DNA of 39,803 nt from Candidatus Obscuribacterales bacterium (GTDB taxonomy: Bacteria > Cyanobacteriota > Vampirovibrionia > Obscuribacterales > Obscuribacteraceae). The notes beneath the pieces were generated by a model, which had not been told where the DNA came from, searched no databases, and worked only from the letters and a program-made list of their open reading frames with translations. The first letter of the stretch is position 1. Every line of letters starts with the position of its first letter. The stretch is taken from assembly GCA_021732565.1 (NCBI GenBank), contig JAKFUT010000133.1, forward strand, positions 1 through 39,803, written 5' to 3'. Shown one piece after another: positions 17,742 through 26,809 of the stretch. The position numbers and the translations under genes are program-made.

Positions 17742-18102
17742 ATTGCCTCATGCCAGCGGCAGGCATCGCTTTGCGGCCGCAGCGGTCAGTTTTGATCTAT
17801 GAATAACTCAACAGCAAACGTCAGACGCAATCCATTTCAATTCCTAATCTACGGACCAAATCATTCAGTCTATTTCAGTTGCTGTCGCTTCGCCATGTCG
17901 CGCAATGGCTCCTTTAAAACACCTTCTATTCGTATTCGGGATTATTGGCGATCATTCATGCGTATCCTCCCGGGTATCCAGACAATGCCCCACTGAAATC
18001 TTACATATCCGTTGATAATAATTAGGGTTTTCCAGCTGGCGTCATCGTCACAACCGGGCCACAATGGAAGCGAGATCCAGCTCGCCTCCCCGGGAGTGAC
18101 TG
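17742..18102. other. Intergenic region, nothing recognised
   Basis: No gene, hairpin terminator or repeat stands out between the Tag-fold gene and the TPR protein gene. Short frames are chance-like. Confidence 0.5.
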
Positions 18103-19455
18103 ATGCAAGCCATAACTTCCTTACTGACACCGGAAGAGAAATGGACGGCCATCACGCCGTTCCAGCAACTCAGTTATTCCGTCCTCGCCCATGTTTCGCT
18201 GGGAGCCCTCTTGTTTGCAATATCCCTTACCTTTTCACCACGGTTCGGTGCACAGAACACGAACATATTTATCAAATTTGAGGGCACATCGCCTCCTTAT
18301 CAGTCTGGACCGCGAGGCGCCGAACCAGCCGCTGTCGAAACTGCAAGTTCTATTCCCGTCCTGAAGATAGCATCAGTTTCAAATCCGCTTCAAGCTACTC
18401 ACGACAATCTACCGCGACCGGTTCCGCTTCTCTCTGTGAATAGAACGCGCCCCCGGGGAAAGATCATTCCGCAGGAACCCGCGTGTGCAAGCAATTATTC
18501 CGGCCCCTCCGTGCCTAATCCTCGCCTTGAATGCAATCCGCGGGTTCTTTTCGCCACCAGTACCTCTGCTAAAAATCAGTCACTGTTAGTTACTTCCACC
18601 TCACCAAGCAGGTCTGAAGAATCAGCAGGAACGGAAATGATACCAGCATCGGTACCAGGCACCTGCGGCGCGGGCTCGCCCATAGTAGGCAGTACTAACA
18701 GCGAGAAACCCAATGTAGAATCGCCCGGAGGGATAATTGGAGAAGACCCGGGACCAGGTCGACCAGGTGCCATTGATACCACTTTGAATGATCCTGTCAC
18801 ACCGGCTACCCCACGCGAAGCACAGTTGTCCACAAGCTTTTTCGGTCCTTACATACTCCCGTACTCGTTCAGGGGAGGGACACAAAACGTTGCGCTGGAC
18901 TCATTCACCGAACTGGATCAGCAAGCTGCTGCCTTGTTTGCCAAAGGCGACATGATCGCCGAAAAACAGCCGGAGGAGGCACGCAAGTACTGGTCTGAAA
19001 CTATTCGTGTGATGAACTTTGCCGTTCCCCTTCTTTGTCGAGACACGGGACAATCAAACAAACCCATGGGGTATGGTTTACTCAAGTTGGCATGGTGCTA
19101 TAGCAGATTAAAAGAGCCTGATCATGCTTCATACTACTTTGGCAAAGCCGTTGGCGTGTTCAAAGAGATTAGCAACGGTAGCGTCGAATGGGCGACGGCC
19201 ACGATCTACTATGTGGATGCGCTTATTGAAGAAAAACGCTATTTCGAAGCCAAGGAAGAATTGCTGAACAACTTGCCAGCCTATCGCCGAATCTATGGAG
19301 AGAACGGCAAGATCATTACGCAAATACATGAGCGCCTCGCTTCCCTCTCTTCGTTTCTTGAGAGAAAGGAATCCACCACGCCCTCTCCAAACATCGATAC
19401 TCCGTCGAACACAGGCAACTCGTCCAGCACTCTATCCAAAAGGATGTTTTACTGA
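18103..19455 (+). CDS. Membrane-anchored TPR protein
   Basis: 450 residues. A short cytoplasmic N-terminus precedes one hydrophobic helix (about 28-47, YSVLAHVSLGALLFAISLTF), a signal-anchor arrangement that would place the rest outside the cytoplasmic membrane. Residues about 50-250 are Pro/Ser/Thr-rich and probably disordered. From about 265 the chain is helical, with TPR-type units: ALFAKGDMIAEKQPEEARKYW, YGLLKLAWCYSRLKEPDHASYYFGKAV and TIYYVDALIEEKRYFEAKEELL. Such proteins bind partners; no catalytic motif is present. It converges on a small membrane protein gene with 32 bp between the stops. The upstream GGAG before the ATG (CCCGGGAGTGACTG) supports this start. Confidence 0.72.
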   Translation: MQAITSLLTPEEKWTAITPFQQLSYSVLAHVSLGALLFAISLTFSPRFGAQNTNIFIKFEGTSPPYQSGPRGAEPAAVETASSIPVLKIASVSNPLQATHDNLPRPVPLLSVNRTRPRGKIIPQEPACASNYSGPSVPNPRLECNPRVLFATSTSAKNQSLLVTSTSPSRSEESAGTEMIPASVPGTCGAGSPIVGSTNSEKPNVESPGGIIGEDPGPGRPGAIDTTLNDPVTPATPREAQLSTSFFGPYILPYSFRGGTQNVALDSFTELDQQAAALFAKGDMIAEKQPEEARKYWSETIRVMNFAVPLLCRDTGQSNKPMGYGLLKLAWCYSRLKEPDHASYYFGKAVGVFKEISNGSVEWATATIYYVDALIEEKRYFEAKEELLNNLPAYRRIYGENGKIITQIHERLASLSSFLERKESTTPSPNIDTPSNTGNSSSTLSKRMFY

Positions 19456-19487
19456 AACGAATCGCATCGCAAACAAGGCTCGACTTG

Positions 19488-19715
19488 CTACCAGGGGCGT
19501 TCCCGGTCGTCGTTGTTATCGTCACGGCCGGACCGACTCGCCGCCAAAACAGCGAGGCCCTTCGCGAGCAAAACAAGGAGGCCGGCGGCAATGAGCAATT
19601 GGGCTACACCCTGACGTAAATCCGGGTTTTCGAAAATGGTGCTCAGTCCACCTACTTGGTTGAGAATAGGAGTGGCTATAAGGCAGAGAATAAAGATCCA
19701 TACATATTCTCCCAC
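19488..19715 (-). CDS. Small two-helix membrane protein
   Basis: About 75 residues with two hydrophobic helices (EYVWIFILCLIATPIL, and LLIAAGLLVLLAKGLAVLAA) and a charged tail (SRSGRDDNNDDRERPW). AAGGAGG lies 7-8 nt before the GTG at 19715, which is why it is preferred over the GTG two codons earlier. The gene is downstream of the EEP nuclease on the same strand, 115 bp away, with a stem-loop between them. No family recognised. An immunity or accessory role for the nuclease is possible only on position. Confidence 0.55.
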   Translation of the reverse strand: MGEYVWIFILCLIATPILNQVGGLSTIFENPDLRQGVAQLLIAAGLLVLLAKGLAVLAASRSGRDDNNDDRERPW

Positions 19716-19782
19716 CCGCACTCCTCCTTCCTCAGTTCTCCGAGTTTACCACTTACTCGGGGAGAGAATGGAAGGGTAATCT

Positions 19783-19812
19783 GTCCGGAAAAGCACCGGG
19801 GTTTTCCCGGAC
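19783..19812 (-). terminator. Stem-loop after the nuclease gene
   Basis: Arms GTCCGGAAAA and TTTTCCCGGAC pair with one bulge around a GC-containing loop, starting 19 bp beyond the nuclease stop on its strand. There is no T-run, so it could be a processing or partial terminator structure rather than a classic intrinsic terminator. Confidence 0.35.
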
Positions 19813-19830
19813 ATTTAAACCCGGTCAAAC

Positions 19831-21579
19831 TCACTTCTTTTCGGGACTCAGCGTAGTCGTTAGAAGACCATGATCCGAGAGACCTCGCGTGATTTTCGGA
19901 TTGCGGAAAAAAGAGCGCACTTCTTGTTCGCTCAACCCGGAGATTCCCTTGTAGAGATAACCATCCAGCCTTCCGCCCATTACCTGGGTAGAAGTATTGT
20001 CCTGCGGGCTGAGCAGTTTGAAGCCGGCTTTATAAAGAGGCTCAAGCTCACTGGTTTTTCCCAGAAATGTGTTCCAATCTCCAGCGATAATGCCTTTGAA
20101 CTCCGGCTCCAGGGCGGCGGCAAGCCTGGTTGTCTGTTGGAACCTCACGGCCGCAGTCGCAGCAGGTCCACCGCGCATGGATTTAAGGTGTACTACTACC
20201 GCCGACATTTCCTCCCCGGAGGCAGTGTCCTGCAAATTGATTCGGAAAGCAGGGCGAAGATCGGGGATATTTTGAACCTCGGCCACCGACTCATAAGTTG
20301 CTGTTCCCAGGACCTTCAGCCGCGGATTGACGAGAAATCCAACCGCCTGCCCCCGTGAGTTCGCGCGAGAGATCGCGTAGTTGTATCCATTGTCCTTCGC
20401 GATCTGCTCAAGTCCAGCAGCATCGGCTTCTTCAACAAACATCAGGTGATGGCGCGGTACGACCTGCTTATAGGTATCTTTGAAAAATTTCGCCTTATCA
20501 CCGCTGAGAAACTCCATGTTCCATTCGCCAAAAATCAAATCGCCACTGCTGGCTGCCATCGGCATATCAGCCACAGCCTTGCCCACCTCAGAGGCAACAA
20601 CATCAGGATTCGGCAATGGACGGCGCTTGGACGCCTCGAATAAATCAAATAACTCGGCATCGGATAGCTGCGGATGTAAGAATCCGCGCTGGGCAATTTG
20701 CTCAGGTGCAAGCTTAGCGAACTCCTCCGCAGTAGGATACTGCGCCTTGTTCTCCTGCATCCATTCAGAGTAGGCACGAGAGAGTCTGGCTATATCTGTT
20801 ATGTTTCGAGCACCGCTGGGCTCAAACAGCTTCACCTCTACTTTCTCAATTGGGCGTGGAGGCGTTTCGCAATCTTGAATGCGCTGTGCGGGCTTGCCAA
20901 TAATACGCTCTTGAACAATCGGCATCACAATGTTCATTGCCATTCCTTGAACGGCAGACTGCATAGCTTGCTCCCCGGATGCAAGCTTTCCACTTGATGC
21001 CAAAGAAGACACCTCAGCCATCGTCGCCCCGCCGGCCAACCCTGTGAGAGGGTACGCCAACGCTTTTCCGCCAAACGGTAAACCACGCGCTAAGGAGTTG
21101 CCATAATGAAAAACCATGAACCCGGCACTGGCACCAAGAGCATTTCCTAGCCTCGTTTGCTCTTCGTGCGGTTTCTGTAAGCCTCCATATAGCCCTGCAC
21201 CGGCGACAGAAGCGGCGATCTCCGACTTCAACAGCGGATTCAGAAACGCACCGGCCTTGGTACCAGCTAACGCCAGATTCGTCGACCGCATGACGGCCCC
21301 TGAGCCGGCGGCACAAAGCATGAATGGAAGCGCGGAACCAACACCACTGGAGACTCCCTGCACAAACCAGTCGAAACTGAATGATTTGGTCTCCGCAACT
21401 TTCAAATGGAGCTCGGGAAGATCGACAAACTGGGCTGCCGTATTGTAAATACCAAGCGGACCAGCGTTCATAGCAGGATCGATGACATTCTCGGCAAACC
21501 AGGTCGACAAGCCCGGTTTTGCTTCACCAATCAGAGCGTCGTTAACAGTCAACAGGCCCGCGCGTTCAGAGTTTCCCAT
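19831..21579 (-). CDS. Hydrophobic Gly/Ala-rich domain fused to an EEP (DNase I-like) nuclease/phosphatase
   Basis: 582 residues. Residues about 65-235 are a run of glycine/alanine-rich hydrophobic segments (VSSGVGSALPFMLCAAGSGAV, SEIAASVAGAGLYGG, YPLTGLAGGATMAEV) resembling glycine-zipper or membrane-penetrating regions. A helical linker (about 245-340) follows. From about 345 the endonuclease/exonuclease/phosphatase superfamily motifs occur in order: E-W-N-M-E (about 350), V-V-H-L-K-S (about 462), G-D-W-N (about 499) and S-D-H-G (about 567). These supply the metal-binding Glu, catalytic His pair and Asp/Asn of the fold. Substrates in the superfamily include DNA, RNA and phosphoinositides; the one used here is unknown. 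No signal peptide. The ATG at 21579 follows GAGGG. The layout recalls toxin or effector proteins, which is inference. Confidence 0.85.
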   Translation of the reverse strand: MGNSERAGLLTVNDALIGEAKPGLSTWFAENVIDPAMNAGPLGIYNTAAQFVDLPELHLKVAETKSFSFDWFVQGVSSGVGSALPFMLCAAGSGAVMRSTNLALAGTKAGAFLNPLLKSEIAASVAGAGLYGGLQKPHEEQTRLGNALGASAGFMVFHYGNSLARGLPFGGKALAYPLTGLAGGATMAEVSSLASSGKLASGEQAMQSAVQGMAMNIVMPIVQERIIGKPAQRIQDCETPPRPIEKVEVKLFEPSGARNITDIARLSRAYSEWMQENKAQYPTAEEFAKLAPEQIAQRGFLHPQLSDAELFDLFEASKRRPLPNPDVVASEVGKAVADMPMAASSGDLIFGEWNMEFLSGDKAKFFKDTYKQVVPRHHLMFVEEADAAGLEQIAKDNGYNYAISRANSRGQAVGFLVNPRLKVLGTATYESVAEVQNIPDLRPAFRINLQDTASGEEMSAVVVHLKSMRGGPAATAAVRFQQTTRLAAALEPEFKGIIAGDWNTFLGKTSELEPLYKAGFKLLSPQDNTSTQVMGGRLDGYLYKGISGLSEQEVRSFFRNPKITRGLSDHGLLTTTLSPEKK

Positions 21580-22108
21580 GATCCAACCCTCACATACCCG
21601 CGTCTACTTTTCTCTTTTGGCGAACCAGCGGTAATGGGAACAATACGAAGCCTCATGCGTATTTTCCGGGGGAACCGTGGTGTGAAACTTCATCTCTCGT
21701 CGCAAAACTTCATGGTGGGAAGCATCAATCACACAGCCTCTTGAGCAATCGACCCATTGTCAAGTGGCGGAGCTGCGAGAGGGCTTAAGGTTTGCTCATA
21801 TCATCGAACTGGCGGTCCTGCAACCATGAATAGCGTCGATTTTAAGCGACAGGTCACGATTGTTCGACACTTAGCTCCGAGTCGGTTTACGCCTTTAATG
21901 AATAGGGTACTTTTCTACTTGTGCGATTCCCGCCGAGTTCAGCGGTATGTTTCTCCTGCTAACGGTTACCGCCGATTCCACCTCCGACTTCGAATCCGAC
22001 AACTCACCGATTCATAATCTCCCTGGTCTTTCCAATCGCTCCGCCTCCATACCACCACAGGCGATGGCACTTCATTTTCGTCCAAACATAACGACAGAGG
22101 ATCGATAA
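21580..22108. other. Divergent intergenic region
   Basis: Lies between the start of the minus-strand nuclease and the + strand propeller gene and must hold both promoters. No convincing boxes, palindrome or small gene could be singled out. Confidence 0.5.
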
Positions 22109-23308
22109 ATGTCAACGAGGCTTGCCTATCTCGCTGAGGGACGACTCTTCTACCGCGACAACGGAAACTCACGTTTAATAGAGAGTCCTTTTGGACAAGA
22201 CGTCATCAACAGAGCGCTGCAGCGCTCACAAAAAGACGACTGGAAAACGGCAGGCGAAAACAAATCCGGCATGTACAGCCGCCAGAGTCTTTGGGGAGTA
22301 AGAGGCCAAGATGCCCAAGCGATTAATGTTCGAATCACGGCGGTAACCAGGGGCAAAACTCTTGAAGAGTTGCTATATGTCGTTTCCACCGAAGCGATAG
22401 GCGGGCTGTTCAGCTACAATCTGAGCACAGAAAAGGAAACTCGCCTGTTTCACAAAGAAGGCTTGTACCTTTCCGATTTCTCCAAGCAACCCGAAGGGGA
22501 CCTGATCGCATGCTGCCAGAGAATGGGGAATGGCACTGCGCATATCACAGTAATCAACGGTCAAGATGTGAGTGACATCACGGAAGGTGATTCAGTCGAT
22601 GAGGCGCCGGCATGGATTCCCGGGCCAAATAAGCGACTGCTATATCAATGTTCCGGCATTGCGCGCAACCGGCAGGGTAATATGATCGGAATAGGAAATG
22701 CTCACATCCAGAAGCTCGACCTGCAGACCGGTGAATTGAGCACGCTACTAGAAGACGAGAACTTTGATTTCCTGAACCCGCGCATGAATAGGCAAGGTGA
22801 CCTCTTCTACATAAAACGTCCCTATGAACCGGCTTTCAAGAAACCACACTATTCTCCGCTAAAAGCAGCCGGTGATGTGTTCCTCTTTCCATTTCGCCTT
22901 GCACGCGCCTTTTTCGATTTCCTGAACGTATTCTCCATGGTTTTCTCAAAGAAGCCGCTAACGACCGCTTCAGGGCCCAAAGTGGAAGGTCCGGATGAAA
23001 AGACACTTTTTCTAAGAGGACGATTGATCGACGCAGAGAAAGCATTGCACCAGAAGCGCGAAGCTGATGAGCCACCGTCTCTGGTGCCCAAGTCCTGGCA
23101 ATTGATGTGTAGAAAACCAGACGGAAAAGAGACCGAATTGACAAATTCAGTACTCTCGTTCGATCTGACCACCGACGGCACCGTATACTACAGCACAGGA
23201 GTAGCCGTCTATCAAATAACGCCGGGGAGCAAGAACCGAGCTCTAGTTTTCAAAGATAAGCTAGTAGACACTCTTATCTTGCTTGATTCAACTTCGCAAT
23301 CAGACTAA
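22109..23308 (+). CDS. TolB/PD40-like beta-propeller protein paired with a kinase
   Basis: 399 residues with no signal peptide. The chain is beta-rich and repetitive in the manner of TolB-type propeller blades: LAYLAEGRLFYRD, GGLFSYNLSTEKETRLF, YLSDFSKQPEGDLIACCQR, EAPAWIPGPNKRLLYQCSG, HIQKLDLQTGELSTLLED and FLNPRMNRQGDLFYIKR. A hydrophobic segment (about 250-280, FLFPFRLARAFFDFLNVFSMVF) interrupts the blades and may touch the membrane, and a last blade closes the chain. It ends five bases before the kinase start, so the two are almost certainly co-transcribed. It may supply a sensing or scaffold surface for the kinase (inference). Exact blade count cannot be fixed by eye. Confidence 0.7.
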   Translation: MSTRLAYLAEGRLFYRDNGNSRLIESPFGQDVINRALQRSQKDDWKTAGENKSGMYSRQSLWGVRGQDAQAINVRITAVTRGKTLEELLYVVSTEAIGGLFSYNLSTEKETRLFHKEGLYLSDFSKQPEGDLIACCQRMGNGTAHITVINGQDVSDITEGDSVDEAPAWIPGPNKRLLYQCSGIARNRQGNMIGIGNAHIQKLDLQTGELSTLLEDENFDFLNPRMNRQGDLFYIKRPYEPAFKKPHYSPLKAAGDVFLFPFRLARAFFDFLNVFSMVFSKKPLTTASGPKVEGPDEKTLFLRGRLIDAEKALHQKREADEPPSLVPKSWQLMCRKPDGKETELTNSVLSFDLTTDGTVYYSTGVAVYQITPGSKNRALVFKDKLVDTLILLDSTSQSD

Positions 23309-23313
23309 AAACA

Positions 23314-24048
23314 GTGCCCGTGCATGCGGGAACCATAGTCGACGACCGCTACGAAATCATCGCAGAACTAGGCGATGGAGGAATGGGCACAGTCTTTAAA
23401 GCACGCGAAACAGGTCTTGAGCGTTTCATCGCCCTCAAGGTTCTTCACCGGGAGCTTGCCAGCGATACCGAAACATTGTCTCGATTCGAGCGGGAAGCAA
23501 GAATCTTGTCGACATTGCTCCATCCCAATGTGATCAGATTCTATCGATTCGGAGTCTGGCATAAAACTATGCCTTACATCGCCATGGAATTGATCGAAGG
23601 AAAGAGTTTGCGAGAGGTTCTCGATCGCGAAAAGAAACTTTCTGCCCTGCGATGCATCTCGATTGCGATTCAGATATGTGAGGGCATGGAGGCAGCGCGA
23701 GCACTGGGCATCGTCCATCGCGACCTGAAGCCAAACAACATCATGCTTGTTGACCAAGGTGCAGAGGGAGAGCTGGTCAAAATCCTCGATTTCGGTCTGG
23801 CACGCACCCGTCAGGGCAAAGAAACGGCTCAACATCTTACTCAAACGGGCGAACTCGTGGGCACAGTGTTCTATATGAGTCCTGAACAGTGTCGGGGCCA
23901 AACAGCCGATCATCGGTCTGATATCTATTCTGCCGGATGCCTACTCTACGAAGCGCTCACAGGAGTTCCGCCGTTCAGCGCTGAGAACCCCATTGCAATG
24001 ATGCATCTGCATGTTCACGAATCAGCCCCCGCACTGCCGAATCAGTGA
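23314..24048 (+). CDS. Ser/Thr protein kinase, truncated in the C-lobe
   Basis: 244 residues starting at a GTG five bases after the propeller stop. All early Hanks motifs are present: glycine loop GDGGMGTV (20-27), Lys42 in ALKVL, H135-R-D-L-K-P-x-N, D159-F-G, activation-segment YMSPEQ and DIYSAGCLLYEAL. The chain stops at HVHESAPALPNQ, just after the helix that follows the APE-like motif, and lacks the final C-lobe helices as well as the transmembrane segment and TPR tail. The kinases at 32317 and 37907 continue well beyond this point. The next frame (24045-24296) looks like a piece of such a tail. The gene therefore appears to have lost a large internal segment. Activity is doubtful because the C-lobe is incomplete; a short stand-alone form cannot be excluded. 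Confidence 0.85.
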   Translation: MPVHAGTIVDDRYEIIAELGDGGMGTVFKARETGLERFIALKVLHRELASDTETLSRFEREARILSTLLHPNVIRFYRFGVWHKTMPYIAMELIEGKSLREVLDREKKLSALRCISIAIQICEGMEAARALGIVHRDLKPNNIMLVDQGAEGELVKILDFGLARTRQGKETAQHLTQTGELVGTVFYMSPEQCRGQTADHRSDIYSAGCLLYEALTGVPPFSAENPIAMMHLHVHESAPALPNQ

Positions 24049-24296
24049 AATTGGCCAGACGAAATCTGAACTCAACCGATCTCTTACGCGCGATTGACAC
24101 CCAAGCTTACATTTTGGAGTCAACGGACAAGGTCAAAGCCAAAGCATGCCTGGCAGAACTTCTCTCTTCCTATGAGGGCAGTCTCGACCGCAGGGCTCGA
24201 GCCCTGATTTACAAACGTTGCTCACAATTGTGCGATAGCAAAAAAGAAGCGGCAATCTGGAGCGCACGCTCGGCTGCGATGGAGCAAAATGAGTAG
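24045..24296 (+). pseudogene. Detached TPR-like tail fragment of the truncated kinase
   Basis: An 83-codon frame beginning with a GTG that overlaps the kinase stop (GTGA). It encodes an all-helical chain (DLLRAIDTQAYILESTDKVKAKACLAELL, then RARALIYKRCSQLCDSKKEAAIW) that looks like the last helical repeats of the kinase-TPR receptors in this window. The frame differs from that of the kinase. The simplest reading is a remnant left by an internal deletion with frameshift; a small coupled protein is the alternative. Confidence 0.5.
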
Positions 24297-24489
24297 TACT
24301 AAATGCACGATGGGCACGCTTGGAGACGGTCCGGGTTGGATTTGAAAGTCAGACATTTGAAGGTGGAACTCGACTGCAAAAGCGAACAGGAAGATAGGCT
24401 GTGAACGTTGGCGACATAGAATGCTTATCACATGTTGTACAGCGAATTGCTGGACATGAAGGCGCCGTTAGAGCAGTCAAATACCACCG

Positions 24490-24630
24490 GTGCAAAAAGC
24501 GGTAGCGCTGTTCGACAAGCAAAACTCGCTGGTGAAGTTGGCGTTAGAAGAAAACCCTCTCATGGAATTCCAGGAGAAACACGTATACTTACATGATTCC
24601 TATCAGGAACTGGAGCAGAGCAAATCGTGA
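24490..24630 (+). CDS. Small coupled ORF or gene remnant
   Basis: A 46-codon frame from a GTG at 24490 to a TGA at 24628-24630 that overlaps the GTG start of the next gene. The peptide is helical and charged (KAVALFDKQNSLVKLALEEN, later DSYQELEQSKS). Just upstream (about 24420-24490) a different frame reads YHMLYSELLDMKAPLEQ, so this may be the end of a frameshifted helical gene. The stretch 24297-24490 holds nothing else firm. Confidence 0.35.
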   Translation: MQKAVALFDKQNSLVKLALEENPLMEFQEKHVYLHDSYQELEQSKS

Positions 24631-26621
24631 ACTTGACAATCAAACATGTTTCCCTCTTCCTCCTGACGACCATCCTATTCATATCATCTGTTTCTGCCCA
24701 ACCACTCTTCGAAGTTCAAAAGACGGATTCGACGGAAAATGAACGGGACACACAATCATCTCCGTTCCGTATTCCTCATGCAGCCATTGTTGAAGGCAAC
24801 GCACCGGCTTTTAGAATGCCAGATCTTAATCTTGCGCCGGGCTTGCATTCAGAACAGCCGGCACCACCAGTCTTCACCGCTCCCGCTACGGGCGTTGACG
24901 GCAAGTTAAGCACTGATTCCGATTCCAAAGCCCCTCACCGGACAGCCACCGGAAATGACATCGGTGCGGAAATTTCGCGGCCATCCGAGGCCGAAGGTGC
25001 GGGGCGAACTGAAACTACACTTGCACCCAGTGGTTCATCTATGTCGGCATCGAGGAGCGAAGAGGCAAAGATCGCACCAACGACAGACCCGGGCACTAAA
25101 TTCGATACCACTCTACCTGACCGGACGGCAAAGGTCTCCATTGAACGGACGAATCCCTGGTATCGCTACATGACACTTGGACCCGACATGAGTCGTGAGT
25201 TAGACGAGTGCGAGCATAGCTTACTACCGATAATTCCTGTTCCCCTGAACATTCGCTCTGGCGTTGGTGATCCACAAAAACGGGATCACACGGTACTGTT
25301 GCGAGCGACTAATAATGAAAGGTTCTCCAGCTTTAGCACTATATATGGTCACCTGTATGCTAAAAGCGGTGTGATCGCGCTCGTTTCAATGTCACAAAGA
25401 GTTGTACGAATTTGCAACCTAAATGGTCGTGAAGGACAAGCCCTGTTCAAATTTCCGAAGGGGCAGCTGATTTGCCTGGGCGCGGGGACGGAAATGATTA
25501 TCGCCCCGACCCTTGAGAATATGTCTCTCAACGTCAACGATGGATTGGCTCGCAGAGGCATTGTTCGCTTATCTCGAGATGGACAACTACAGCTGGCCTT
25601 TGCACAGTTCTCGTTCGAAAGTTTCTTTGAACTTCCGGAGGTGAAATACTTTTGTGGCACTCAAACTCAAGCATCATGGGCGGTGCTACAAAAAACTGCC
25701 GAATATCTCAATGGAGTGAGAGGCACAACAGGATTTCGAAAAGCGATTGTGATGAATGACAAGCTGGCAACTGCTCACAAGCCGATTTCGCCTGATCAAA
25801 AAATCACTGCCTCAACTAGCCCCGTAAACTCCGCGCTCAAGGTTAAACGGCCAATTGCTGCTACCGCGGCCGAACCTCCTGCGGTGAAGTCCTCCGGCGA
25901 ATCAGTTGTAAGCGCTCAACTCGCTTCAAGTGTGTCTTCGACACCGGCCAAGGGTAATGCAGCCGATGGATTTTCATCGAAATTTCGGGCAATCACGCGT
26001 ATTGCTTCCCTGCACAAGAATGCATCGGCCGTTCCACCGGGACGAGAACCTGTGGACAGAGCACAAAAAGAACGCGGGCAAAAGCAGTCAGCTCGCACCC
26101 TCAGAACGCCCCTACCGCCCGCAGACTCTCGCGCCATCAACGCCGGCTCAGTATCGACTCCCTCTGCCGGTAACGGTGTGGTCATCGGCAGGTCAGCAGC
26201 TCAACCTACTCCTTTGAGTACCAATTTAAGAGCTGCCTCTACTGCCACGGCTGGAGACATGTCGCGAAACGCGCACCAAAGCAAAGCCCCCACATTGTAT
26301 GTTGACTATCGGCCGACGTCAGCACCCGGGGCATTACCGGCTGTTAAAAGGATAAGCTCCGGCGATCCATCTCTCTCTGTCGCGGCTAAGGAATTAATCC
26401 TGAACGCTGAGAGGGAAGAAAGAAGGGCTCTAGCGCTGCGCAAACAGTCAAAACGAAATAGTGAGTTCATGAATTGCGGATTCCTCAACCCTCAGCAAAG
26501 TCAACGAATGGCGAATGAAACCAGTCAGCTAAATGTGAATGCTACCCTTGCAGAAGAGAAAGCTCTCAAGTTGCGAACAGAGGCTCAACTCGCTGGTAAA
26601 CCCGGAACGTCAGCTATGTAA
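24627..26621 (+). CDS. Large secreted protein with disordered flanks and a central beta-rich domain
   Basis: 664 residues with a signal peptide (VSLFLLTTILFISSVSAQP). Residues about 30-180 are Ser/Thr/Pro/Glu-rich and probably disordered. A beta-rich domain (about 180-350) has strands such as HTVLLRAT, GHLYAKSGVIALVSMS, RVVRICNL, QALFKFPKGQLICLGAGTEMIIAP and GIVRLSRDGQLQLAF, loosely like FecR-type domains, though this resemblance is weak. Residues 380-560 are again low-complexity, and the C-terminus (about 585-664) is a charged helix. The GTG at 24627 follows GGAG at 11 nt and overlaps the upstream small frame. No enzyme motif is seen. It follows the broken kinase unit and may be an envelope or surface protein. 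Confidence 0.68.
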   Translation: MNLTIKHVSLFLLTTILFISSVSAQPLFEVQKTDSTENERDTQSSPFRIPHAAIVEGNAPAFRMPDLNLAPGLHSEQPAPPVFTAPATGVDGKLSTDSDSKAPHRTATGNDIGAEISRPSEAEGAGRTETTLAPSGSSMSASRSEEAKIAPTTDPGTKFDTTLPDRTAKVSIERTNPWYRYMTLGPDMSRELDECEHSLLPIIPVPLNIRSGVGDPQKRDHTVLLRATNNERFSSFSTIYGHLYAKSGVIALVSMSQRVVRICNLNGREGQALFKFPKGQLICLGAGTEMIIAPTLENMSLNVNDGLARRGIVRLSRDGQLQLAFAQFSFESFFELPEVKYFCGTQTQASWAVLQKTAEYLNGVRGTTGFRKAIVMNDKLATAHKPISPDQKITASTSPVNSALKVKRPIAATAAEPPAVKSSGESVVSAQLASSVSSTPAKGNAADGFSSKFRAITRIASLHKNASAVPPGREPVDRAQKERGQKQSARTLRTPLPPADSRAINAGSVSTPSAGNGVVIGRSAAQPTPLSTNLRAASTATAGDMSRNAHQSKAPTLYVDYRPTSAPGALPAVKRISSGDPSLSVAAKELILNAEREERRALALRKQSKRNSEFMNCGFLNPQQSQRMANETSQLNVNATLAEEKALKLRTEAQLAGKPGTSAM

Positions 26622-26809
26622 AGTTCTGACGGAAACAAAAGTAGCTTTGCCCATCTAACGGCGCAGAACTTTACCTCTGCAACTCATTATCTGAGAGAGA
26701 TGCGACCGCCACCGCGCAACGGATGTTTATGTTACTTCGGATGGGAGATCAAAAGAGAATCACTTCCCTCAAATTTGTTCGGCCAAAAGAATTGATGTGC
26801 TGAGTTGGG

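Noticed and set aside
24401..24505. 34-codon frame with good Shine-Dalgarno and a GHEGAVRAV word like a WD40 repeat
   Set aside because: Too short for a propeller blade plus context, and it lies in a decayed stretch where other frames look equally plausible.
26613..26690. AAAGTTCTG...CAGAACTTT inverted repeat after the secreted protein stop, considered as a terminator
   Set aside because: The arms are more than 35 nt apart and no T-run follows, so it is not a convincing terminator.
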